Of a stretch of DNA of 64,000 nucleotides, positions 48,865 through 59,047 are shown in pieces. This DNA is from Monocercomonoides exilis (taxonomy: Eukaryota; Preaxostyla; Oxymonadida; Polymastigidae). A model generated the notes under the pieces. It was not told the DNA's origin. It saw only the letters and a program-made list of their open reading frames with translations, and did no database searches. Numbering within the stretch: the stretch's first letter is position 1; every line of letters begins with the position of its first letter. The stretch covers positions 1,474,001-1,538,000 of the forward strand of contig LSRY02000014.1 of the NCBI GenBank assembly GCA_001643675.2, in the 5' to 3' direction. The position numbers and the translations under genes were made by a program.

Positions 48865-49259
48865 AGCCTTATAAAAAAATGTTATCCAAAAAATGCAAGA
48901 TGAAAAACAATAAAACTATTTTCGAATCTATTAGTGCATCTTGAAACTCTTTGATTAGTGAATCTTTGTTTAAAATGATGGGCCCTGACATGACTTTTTT
49001 GACTGAGACACAAAAAGATCAACAAGTCACTGACTTGGAAATTCCCTAATTGTTGATCTGGTCATTTCCCATCATTAACAAAATATTCAAATTGATTTTT
49101 TTTTTGAAGTTATGATTTGAACATTTGAAATTCATGAAAATGATATGAGTGAATAAATTTCCTAACTGAATGAAAAATATTCCAAATTGAAAAATATTGT
49201 TTTGACTTAAAAAAATGAAAAAGTCAGTCAGAATCGTAATTTTTATCATTGAAAGTCAG

Positions 49260-49276
49260 TAAGTCACAAAGGCTTA
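49260..49276 (-). repeat. Right terminal inverted repeat of the hAT element
   Basis: Reverse complement of the left end, 17 of 17 bases, followed directly by the TTAAAAAT target copy (49277-49284). Confidence 0.93.
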
Positions 49277-49529
49277 TTAAAAATGAATGAAAATTCGGAT
49301 TTAAAGGAATTGTGATTTATATTCTTATATTTGCTCTATTGAAAATGTTTTTTCACAATTTCGAGAAATTGTTCAAAAACAAAAATATTCCACAAAAATA
49401 CGAAATGAAACATTTCCTGAGTAGAATTCTGATAAATACCTTGAAAATGTCAGAAGATGATGGAAATTTAATAAATTTTTTGAAAGAAATAGTGTTTCAA
49501 AAAAACTTGTCTATTGTGTTCAATTTATA
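49277..49529. other. AT-rich gap between the hAT element and the MITE
   Basis: Begins with the right hAT target copy. A 72-codon open frame (49312-49530) is low-complexity and unsupported. Confidence 0.6.
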
Positions 49530-49893
49530 GTTGGGTGCAAAACCCGTACTTGTGCAAAAACCCGCACACTTGACATTTTCTTTCGAAATACTCTTCCACA
49601 TTCATATATGTTAAAGTGCTTCGCATTTTGATGAAACCTATAACTTTTTTTTTGTCCAATTTTTAGAATTTCGATAGAAATATTTAAAACAATAATTTTT
49701 GATCTTTTTTGATCTGTTGATCACAGTTTTTTATTTTTGAATTTTTTATTGAAATAGGAAATATTGGATAAATAAAAGTCACTGGTGGCATCAAAATGCC
49801 AAACGCTATCAAAAATATGAAAGTGGATGAGTATTTCGTTAGAAAATGTTAAGTATGCGGGTTTTTGCACAAGTGCGGGTTTATGCACACACC
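49530..49893. mobile_element. 364-bp MITE with long imperfect terminal inverted repeats
   Basis: The left end (GTTGGGTGCAAAACCCG) and the reverse complement of the right end (GGTGTGTGCATAAACCCG) match imperfectly, and similarity continues inward for about 120 bases, including CTTGTGCAAAAACCCGCA, ACATTTTCT and GCATTTTGATG. A short unique centre lies at about 49650-49760. Both ends are flanked by ATA, a possible 3-bp target duplication. Within each arm the AACCCG-ACTTGTGC motif is repeated. No protein is encoded; it would need a transposase elsewhere. The superfamily cannot be assigned from this copy. Confidence 0.8.
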
Positions 49894-51224
49894 ATAATAT
49901 TTTCGAATAAAACTCTTTCACCGAAAAGAAATTCTCCGCAAATAACTCAAAATCGAAAAAAAATTTTTTTTATTCAAAATTTTCATTCAAGAAAAACATT
50001 TGGAAAAAATATTCGTACAAAAAATGAAAAATATGTGTGTTTATTTTTGTAATCAATTTTTTAATTCACAATTTTCGGTTCAAGAATTCCCAATGTACAT
50101 TGATCCATAATCAATGAAGAATGAAACGGCTGAATAAAAACATCTTCTTTTTTTCAGCCAATTCATTAATTCCTTAAGCTGTCGTAATAATTATGCATTT
50201 GAATATTAAACATCTTCACAATGGGACAGAAAATTTTCATTTAAGAAAAATTCAATGATTTGTTCCAAACTTTTTCGGCAATCATATGATTATTATTCAA
50301 ACATCATCGTGCAACATTAAATACAAAAACATAAAAAACCGAAAAAATTCTTTGAAAGAACTGTGTGAAACAAAATTTATTAAATATATAAAATTTTGTC
50401 CCTATGACAAACAGCGTTAGAAAAATCTGCACACGAAAAAAAGTCAGGATTTCATAAGAACTGACTCATATTAGTGAAAAATTAATTGAAAATATTTCAT
50501 TAAGACAAAAAACTTTGAATTTTTGTTATTTTGAATGACTTATATATTTTTTTTGAAATTGACAACAAAAAACGAGAATTTTGTATTTATTGAAATCAAT
50601 AAATATTGTCATTATAGCTTCTATTTGTTTTAATTCGATTGATTTTTGTCAATAATTTGATAATTTTCATGAATGATAAATTAACCTTCAATTATTTCTT
50701 TTTGAAATAAAACAATTTTTTAATGAAGATCAGGAAATTTCAACAAAACAATTATTTTTCTTTTAAAATTATTGCATTTGCCAAAATCATACACAAGAAT
50801 TTATAATGAAAAAAATGAAAATGTGTTCGAAGTTTGGAGATATCTCAGATTATTCAAAAATGGTAAGTCTACATATCTGAATCTGAATTTTGGAAAATAT
50901 AAGAATAATTAGAATGTTTTTCATTTTTTTTATCTTGGATATAATATTTTCGATTTCTAATGATAATTATTATGTGAAAATTATGCAAATGAAATTGATC
51001 AAAATACTTATTAAACTTCATAACAAATGTTTAACTTATTCAAGAGAATTAAGGTATTATGAAACAAAAGCAAATTATGTTGCATAACAAAAGAAAAATA
51101 AAATCGACATTTATTAAACATGCTGCAATAATACATCATTGATGTGAAACAAATCCGAGGAAATGAAATGAAAAAAGATTTCTCTTTTTACTAATGATTC
51201 CAAAGAAGAAGAAAAAAAAAACAT

Positions 51225-51255
<31 letters not shown>

Positions 51256-52093
51256 CCAGAGAAGAAAAAATGAGATAGATAATACACTGATCTGAATAAT
51301 ATTCAAAGACAGTTGAAACAACAACAAAGTCTTCACTCTTCTGAGACAGTTTTCACATGAAAATATTCAAATTCATTCAAGAAAAAATAATTCTATTTTG
51401 TTAAAAAACATTTTGAAAGAAATATAATAAGGTTTTTGGTTTTCTTATTTTTGAAATTTCAAGACTCAAAACATATCGAATTTATCTTTGTTATAATTTT
51501 TTCTTGGCTCAGAAATCAGGATGAATAAGAGAGTGGTTTCTTTTCGTTTGATGAGTCAATAGAAAAATATTGAACAAAAAAGTTCTGCAATTATATAATA
51601 CCAAATTATCATATTTGCAAGTTTTCCAAAAGAATAACATATAAATCAGTTATTTGATATTTAATAGACAGATGTACAAAAACATTCTCGTGATTATTTT
51701 AGGAATCAAAATCTCAAAGTCCATTATTGCTTTTAAACTATTTCATTTGGAATATTTATTTTTGAATACAGATAAGTGACACTTCCAATTGAAAATAACC
51801 AAGCTTTTCATAAACAACAATCACTGGCTTTTGAGACATTTGAAATTTTTATTTCCATTTAAAACGTAAATAAAAATTTCAATGACAACAAATATTCTTT
51901 TAAACCGATACGCCGAAAAAAGTCATGACTATATGAAAAGTTTCCCATTTTTTCAGTGGATTGATAAGAAATTCAATAGTTTCGGAATGATAGGATAAAT
52001 GGATAAAAAATTTGGATAAAATATTGAAATGTGAAATAAGAAAAGAAAGTGAAGATAAAAAAACGCAAAAAGAGTTCTATGATCAGAGTATTT
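49894..52093. other. AT-rich intergenic region, no gene supported
   Basis: Strongly A/T-rich with a (GA)n stretch at 51225-51250. CCGAAAAAAGTCATG at 51913-51927 recurs at 53830-53844 inside the Merlin element, and a variant is at about 50433-50447, suggesting degraded repeat copies. The last nine bases before 52094 include AGAGTATTT, the left target copy of the Merlin element. Confidence 0.5.
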
Positions 52094-54245
52094 GGCAAGA
52101 TGCTTCTTTAGGGGAACCTATTTATTTTTTCATTTATTTTGTTTTGAAATATTTAACTTTGATATTATCAAAACACCTGAAATAAAGTTTACAAAAATGT
52201 TAATGATCATGTTATTGTTTTTAATGAATTTTTGAATATGAAATGAACCATTAAATGGAAAAGTGATCAAAAAAAGTCAATTTCGGAAATTTCACTGAAT
52301 AATCTTCTTTCCATTCTGAAGCCGATCCACCATCCCTTACTTCATATTGAGATGTTTCTGAAGAAGACGAAGTTGAATCATCGTCAACATTAATATTCGG
52401 CAAAATATCATCTATATCTGAAATATCATCTTCGCTTTTTTCATATTTTCTTTTTTTCTCTTTTTTCTTTTCATTTATCAATATATTTTCTCCGATTTCC
52501 ATTTCCGTTTCATCTGTTTCATCAGTATCATCATCATCATGCATAATTTTCAATTTCATTTCATTTCTGCTTTTTTTTTTCAAAATTTCATCAGATCGAG
52601 TCATATCCAATACGAACTGTTCAAAATAATAATTCTTTCTTTTTGAAATCAAAAAAAGAGATATATAATCTGGAAAAAATTTTATTTTGACCCCATGAGA
52701 AGGAAAAAACGAACTCAAATGGCTCCAAAAACCTTCAATTTTGTTTGTACAAGCTTTGGAATCTGGATCGACACAGTTTCGTTAGTGACAAACAGTTTTG
52801 TGAATGAAACTGATTTCTTCAAGGAAATTGCACGCCTTCCACTCATCGCTATGTATTTCTGTTACTTTTTTTATAGATTTTTCAATAATTGGAATCAATG
52901 TTCTTTTGCTTCTATTTGGAACAATTTGAATTAGTTTTTTTGCTTCCTCTTTATCGCTTCTTTTCTCAATAGCTCCAAAAATCCATATTTGTTTCTTCCT
53001 CTTCCCTCTTTTGTACTTCATCCTCCTTCATATTGCCTCATCAATTTGAACAATAACTCCTTCACCACCTAGTGAAATATTTCGTTTGTTGATTAGTTCT
53101 GTTGCAACGTTCTCATAACACTCCCCCAATATCCTATTGAAGATTTCGTAACATCTGTGATCAGTCTGATTTTTGTAACTGATAAACCAATCCATAACAT
53201 CAAAATAATGAGAAGAATTTGGTTCAATTTCAGATGAGATCCGAAAATAACTGTGTTCTTGGATGCTGAACGTTTGATTGAGCACTTTTTGCATTTGAAA
53301 AATTTGACATATGTTGATTTTTTTAAAAAGATCATTTTTCGAGCGCATTTTGGACAAGTAGCATTTTGATTATTCATCACTTTCTCGTAGAACCATTTCT
53401 AGGTTGAATGAAAGTCTCAAAATATTCGAAACATTGATGAAATAGATTCCTTTTTGCGTTTATCTAGTTCGATCAAGAAAAATGATGGATCACTATTGCA
53501 TTATTAATTCATTTTTCCTAAATTTTTTGTGATATTTAAAACGCTTTTTTTTATATGGGACAAAATATTTGACTTCAAACATTTTCATTGAAAAATTATG
53601 CATATGTGTGATTATTTTTTTCATCAAATTTTTTCTCACAAAAATTTCGGTCCGAAGATTTCACTTGAATATCAAAAAATGAACTTTGAAAAGTTAAAAT
53701 GCTAATTGAATTCATTTGTATCTATGATTCCGAAAAAAATATTTTTTCTCAAAAACAAGGAACATGCTTTTTCTTTTTTGAATTCGGAATTTCTTTCAAA
53801 AAACCAACAATCTTTTAAATAACAACTCACCGAAAAAAGTCATGGGTTCAAGAATAATCACCAATAATAGGGACATAATTTTTGACTTCAGGCACTTTCA
53901 TTTAAAAATTATGCCTCTTCGATGAACTTTTTGTGATCAAAAAATTTGAAGTGAATGGGTTTATTTTTTGAAATACATGTTATTTCACACAACATGATGT
54001 TATTATATCAACGATACCTGTTTACGGATATGAAAATCAAATTTGTTTTGAAATCTGAGCAAGCAAAATAAAGTTATAAGTGAAACAATTATTTTCATGC
54101 TTTGTGCATAAAAAGCTTGAAAGTCCGTATTTTCCTCCATATTATTATGAATACGAATTTGGACATAAAACGAATGAAAAAGACTGGAATCTCAATAAAG
54201 CGTTATTAATAACGATATTTGGGTACCCTTAAAGTAGCCCTTTGC
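52094..54245. mobile_element. Merlin/IS1016-type DNA transposon (2,152 bp)
   Basis: The termini are imperfect inverted repeats of about 25 bases: the left begins GGCAAGATGCTTCTTTA and the reverse complement of the right begins GCAAAGGGCTACTTTAAG; both then read GGG...CC. An exact 9-bp duplication, AGAGTATTT, flanks the element at 52085-52093 and 54246-54254. Eight-to-nine-bp duplications are typical of Merlin. The transposase remnant inside has the matching DDE family. Two 45-bp direct repeats (53557-53601 and 53870-53914) lie on the transposase 5' side. Confidence 0.82.
52251..53380 (-). pseudogene. Merlin (ISXO2-like DDE) transposase, disabled
   Basis: The N-terminus has a zinc-ribbon-like CPKC...FKCKKC, then LWIGLSVTKIRLITDVTKSS, the family's helix-turn-helix region. 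A frame change occurs near 53110-53140. The second frame gives GEGVIVQIDEAI (first catalytic Asp), an in-frame TGA at 53028, KYKRGKRKKQIWIFGAIEKR, HSDEW (second catalytic Asp), an in-frame TAA at 52782, then NKIEGFWSHL (catalytic Glu). An acidic/Ser-rich tail ends at 52251. Every catalytic motif remains recognisable, so decay is recent or the copy is moved in trans. Two stops plus one shift rule out a functional product. Confidence 0.85.
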
Positions 54246-54433
54246 AGAGTATTTTGATTTAGCATTGATTTGTTAATTCATTAATTATTTCTTTACTCAA
54301 TAAAATCACTCTTGATATTGATTAAAAAAATTATGTATCAACCCAATACAATATTTTATTTAATTTATATTTTAATTTATTTAATCACAATCAAAATAGT
54401 TTATAATAACATTTTGACTGTTTTCTTTTTCTT

Positions 54434-57400
54434 ATGGAAGGAAATGCTGCTGCAGATTTACAGAATTCATATGCAAAAATTTCAAGCAATTTTCGAAATT
54501 TTGCTGAGGAGATGCGGCAAAGAAGAACTGAACTTAAAGATAAAATAAAAAACAACAGAAAAAATCCGGAAATATTGAGGAAATATGTGTGATCATTCAG
54601 ATTGTAAATTATTTGTACATTATGCTTTTTAAGGAACGAAAACTTGTTTCCCACAAACAGTTTCTTCACAAACTCGAAAACCAAAAAGAAAGATCAAGGG
54701 AACTAGAAAATTCACTTTTCTTTCTCGATTACAAACAAGATTATTCATTTGACTCAACTGGACTCGAAAGAAATCTGTATGCTTCAAATTTTGTTCTTGA
54801 AAATGTTGTTCCACAAGAATAAATTTCACAATTTAGGCTTTCAGACGACTTATGCGATCAGATATTTGAACGAGGAAATTCTAATGAGTTTCCAATCGTT
54901 TCTAATGCAATTCAAAACGAATTTCTCCCAATTAATGATTCACAGAATTATTCTAATCGATCAATTCATGATCATATGAATGTATCAAATGGAAGTTCAA
55001 ACGTTCCAAACTCATCGTCAAATGATTCACCTCTTCATACATCCGAAAGTCGCGAGTTACAACAACAAAATTCACCAGGGCAAGAACAGCGTAGATGTTC
55101 ACAGCCAACCACTCCCCCGCCACCTCGTTCAAATAGATCAACTCCTCTTTCTGTATCTTCAATTCCCACAGAGCGCAGATCAATTTCTCCAGCAACTTCA
55201 TCACCTTCTCATACGCCAACACCACCACATCCGCCCAGACCTCCATTATCCCCAGCATTTTCAGGAGTATTTTCGTCTGTTGTTCTCACTTCAAATGGAA
55301 AAGCAGCAACTGGATCGCAAAAAAAAAGTGCTTTAGTTCCGCTGACCGCCCAACTGTTCACTTCATCCATTTCATCTTCTTCAAAACCTTCACATCCTGC
55401 TTCTCATACGCCTTCGCCTGTGCAGACACCTCTCTTGCCCCAAGCAATATCTCCTTCCAATGCAGAAAACACAACAACAATTTCAATGAATCATTCTTCT
55501 TCTCAATCTTCTTCTTCTTCTTCTTCTTTTCCTTCAACTTCTTCTTCGCGTGACTCGCCTGCTCAATCAACACGTTCTGCTGCTTCGCATTCACGTCACA
55601 ACTCTTCTTCGAACGTTTCTGAGCATTCTCAAGCACCATCCTCTCCATCTCGCAGATCTCCTTCATTTTCTCGAAACGCTTCTCCAAAAAGCATATCCAA
55701 ACATTTCAAGAACACATCTCATCCGCTTGACGAAGGAGTCATAAATGAAGCAGCTTCACCAACAAAATCAAAATCAAAGTCCAAAGCCAAATCAAAAAAT
55801 GAGCCGGATGCTGAACAACAGTCAGAATCTGGAAAAGAGTCAAAAAGACAAATACGACACTCACGCAGGCCTTCACAACACCGATCCCTTTCACCACCTC
55901 ACGTACACAAACACACCGAAAAGAGCTCTCCTTCAGAAAACACGCCACTTTCCTCGCCAGAAGCAACACCTAAAATGCATTCAAGAACTCATTCACAAAG
56001 CACTCCATCAGAACCACACACACAGAATGCACCGTCTGCTCACACACATCTCTACGTGCGGCTATATGCTCCTTCCTCTACGCTTTCGTCTGCTTCCACT
56101 TTCACTGACATCCCGCGCCAGTCGTTCTTCCACCCGCCTCCTGTCCCCGTCTCACCACAGGCTTCGAGGCGCCCGCAGTCTGTCTCTTTCATTCCTCTGC
56201 TTCCTTCTGACACGCGTTTGTCTGGCAAAGCTACCCCGCCATTTTCAGCTGTTTCTGTATCGGGCTCATATTCTGTGCCTTCGCCGCTGGCTTCTTCTTC
56301 TTCTTCTTCTTCTTCTTCGTCGTCGTCGTCATCATCATCATCGCCAAAGGGACAGCTGAAGCTCACAAACACTGTCAGCTCAGCTGCATCTTCTCCAAAA
56401 ACCTTCGTAGCAGCCTCGTCCCACTCCACAAAAATCATCCTTGGAGAAGGGACTTCACAGAACCAGTCCGAAAAAGATGCTACAAACACTCCACAGGCAA
56501 TCATCGTCCCTTTAAAGGCTGTTGAACTTGCATTGCCTCTCAACAATTTGCCTGCTGCTATCAGCGGATGCTCTGTAGAAGCTATTTCCTGCTTTCCTCC
56601 TTATGAAAGAAAACGCTTGGACAATTCTTGCTCTCTCTTCGCATTACTCCATCTGCCTTTCTCAGTGTTCTCATCTTCTTCATTTTCTGCATCTTTGCTT
56701 TCCGCATCAGCATCTGAACCTTCTGCTTCTGCTTCTGCTTCATCTTCTTCCATTTCCTCGTCCTCTTGTTGTTTTCCTTGCTGTTTGTCCAATTTGCATC
56801 TTCATCCGCTGTCCATTGCTCAATCTATTGTGAAAGGGTTGATGCATCTTTCAGAAGTGAACGACGCTCTTTTTTCCACTGCTGCCTCACAAGTCTCATC
56901 TCTCTCTGTTTTCTTATTACCAAGGCAAGATGATGGTTCACAATCTATTGCTCCAGACTTGCTAAAATCTCTTTCCTACTCATCCTCATCTTCTGCTTCT
57001 TCGTCATGTTCATCTTCCTCATCCTCCTCTTCATCTTCTGCATCTTTTTCAAAAAGTCAACTTTTATCATCAAATACTGCAACGGATACAATTATCCCAT
57101 TTGATCCTTCTATTAATTGTAGATGGGAAGTATTCATTACAACAGAAGAACTAACAACATCAGAAATACTGCGTTGGTCATCACCTAATGTGTTGATTGA
57201 ACAAAACCATATGAAAGGAAAAGAAAGCGATGCGACATATGGAGTCGGAATGCTGCTTTGGGAGATGATCACAGGGGTAATTCCATTCTATGGTCACACA
57301 GCTGTAGATGCAGCAGTTGCTGCGTTTAAAGGCGAAAGACCATCGATCGATGATGCTTTGTTCGAAGACAGAAGAAGCAACTTTCAGACAGCTTCAAAGG

Positions 57401-57588
57401 CAGCGAAGGAAGCACAAGGCGAAATGGGACAGAGGAAGAAGCTGCTGAGCTCTGTGAGGCAGATTGTTGAGCAATGTTGGTCGTGCGAGGTGCCTCTGCG
57501 TCCATCACTTTCTCTACTGCAAGACTTTTTGGAGGCGAAAATTAAAGTTGAAGATGAAGATGAGTTATTGATAGATGCAGTGATTTGA
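54434..57588 (+). CDS. Soluble coiled-coil, Ser-rich protein with C-terminal pseudokinase lobe, three exons
   Basis: Exons 54434-54586, 54634-54776 and 54837-57588 give 1,015 residues with matched phases. Introns are 47 bp (donor GTGTGA, acceptor AAG) and 60 bp (donor GTATGC, acceptor TAG), and the second removes an in-frame TAA. Residues about 15-85 are a coiled coil (FRNFAEEMRQRRTELKDKIK). Residues about 130-640 are Ser/Pro-rich and presumably disordered, with polyserine tracts. The C-terminal about 250 residues hold a kinase C-lobe: SIAQSIVKGLMHL, then LRWSSPNVL in the place of the APE motif, ESDATYGVGMLLWEMITGVI (alpha-F Asp kept) and RPSLSLLQDFL. No lysine, HRD or DFG is visible. No signal or TM segment. 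It resembles the cytoplasmic tail of the giant surface genes; an adaptor role is inference. Confidence 0.8.
56293..56342. repeat. Trinucleotide TCT/TCG/TCA repeat encoding polyserine
   Basis: An in-frame serine codon run inside the soluble pseudokinase gene, switching from TCT to TCG to TCA. Other polyserine runs lie near 55500-55530 and 56985-57050. Multiple codons suggest selection for serine or an old expansion, not a fresh slippage event. Confidence 0.8.
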
Positions 57589-59047
57589 ATTATGTTTCTC
57601 GGCTGAAAAGAGTCTTTTCACTTTCATTGAGAAAATGGTCAAATATTGATAAAAAAATATCATTACTATCTGTTATTCATCAATTTTTAGTTGCTTCATT
57701 TTAAACAAATGTTCAAAGTATTTTTAAAAATTATTACGAAATTTAATTGAACGAAAGGCCCAACACATTCAACAGCACAGCAACTTGATCTGAAGACGGT
57801 GCAAGAAGTTGCGATCGATTATGTGCTGGTAATGCCAGAAAATAGAACACAAGGATAAAAGTATTCTACGCGCATCAATAAATCAATGAACGAGTTCGAA
57901 ATTAGAAATTAATTTAACAAAGGTGATTGAATTGATCTTGTTTAACAATTAGTAATTGCGAGTCTTTATGTGAATTTTATTTGCTGTTTCCTCCAAAAAG
58001 TACTGAACTTTTAAGGATCAATTTCGATACCACACAGAGAAATTGATCGTTAAAAACTATCGATCAACGAAAGTCACTTTTATAAGACTTGATAAACATT
58101 GCCAACAATTTGTTTTACAAAAATCTTCCTCAATCTTCTTTTTCTTGCGAATAATCAATTTTTTTGTGAAAAATTTAGAAAGGATAAATTGAACAATTTT
58201 ATTAACTGAATTATGCATTTTTCTTTTTCATTTTATTTATAAATAATTTCTTATAAATTCTTATCAACTTTGATAAAGAAAAGAAAATAATGGAGAAAAG
58301 TGTTAAACAATTATTTTCGTTCGTGGGATTTGCAGATGTAAAATAAAGAAAGCAACTTTCTTTTGTTGCAACCTCTCAAAACCTCGCTAAAAGAACTTTC
58401 ATCATTCAAACAAAAATTTTAGGTAAATTATATGCAAAATTATCCAATAAAAAAATTCATTTTTTTTCTTAATCGTTTTCTATTTTTATTCATTCACCGA
58501 ACATCAATCGTTCCAAATTTTCAAGAATTAAATTTCTATATCTCATTAACACTTTCGAAACAAATGTGAATAAATTCTTGCACTGGTGCAAATAAAAAAA
58601 TCATAAGCAATCATTTATTATCATTGCTCATTTTTCCCTCAATTGAATGAAAAAAACAAAAATAAAATTCATTTGTCACCTAATTTTTCTCTCCAAACAT
58701 TTGAATCAAATCCCGCTCTTTGAGAGAGAAGTGATATGAAAATGAATAAAGATACGATAAAAAATTTCAATTAAAAAATTATCAAAAACAGATTTTTCTC
58801 ATTAATCCACATTAATGAGCTTTACCAACAATTTCACTTTCGGGATTGTTGATTTGATAACCTTTCTGACATTTTTGTTTCCGATTTCCATTTTGAGCAT
58901 CTTTTGTCTTTTTCTCTCTCTTCATTTCTGCGATTCAAAACAGTTATTGCGAAAAGAGAATACGAAATGTCAATTAACAGACATGTCATTTGTTTGCAAT
59001 TGTGTGTTTGTAATTTCAAGTGAATTTTTATTTAATAAAGAGAAACA
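57589..59047. other. AT-rich intergenic region between convergent genes
   Basis: Mostly low-complexity. At about 57756-57900 one frame reads GPTHSTAQQLDLKTVQEVAI, then DYVLVMPENRTQG and a stop, with composition unlike the flanks; it may be a small gene remnant. Other frames (58815-59174 on the plus strand) overlap the next gene and are unsupported. Confidence 0.45.

Larger units (their letters stand above)
44597..49276. mobile_element. Complete hAT-superfamily DNA transposon (4,680 bp)
   Basis: The ends are identical 17-bp terminal inverted repeats: TAAGCCTTTGTGACTTA at 44597-44613 and its reverse complement at 49260-49276. The element is flanked by an exact 8-bp duplication, TTAAAAAT, at 44589-44596 and 49277-49284, the length typical of hAT insertions. 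Subterminal repeats of AAGTCAGTCA/TGACTT type occur at 44630-44648, 49020-49038 and 49221-49231, like transposase-binding arrays. It carries a spliced transposase gene on the minus strand and a decayed coding fragment near the left end. The perfect target duplication and identical ends suggest a fairly recent insertion. Confidence 0.93.

Noticed and set aside
52695-52934. Plus-strand frame opposite the Merlin transposase
   Set aside because: Antisense shadow of the conserved HSDEW/IEGFW region.
41025-54800. Alternative genetic code with TAA/TAG as Gln, as known in some oxymonads
   Set aside because: RPS18 ends in TAA exactly at its conserved C-terminus and no in-frame TGA follows soon; stops in the Merlin and hAT-borne fragments include TGA.
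54976-57588. 870-codon start at ATG 54976 for the soluble pseudokinase protein
   Set aside because: Coding content continues upstream, and two phase-consistent introns connect it to a coiled-coil N-terminus starting at 54434.
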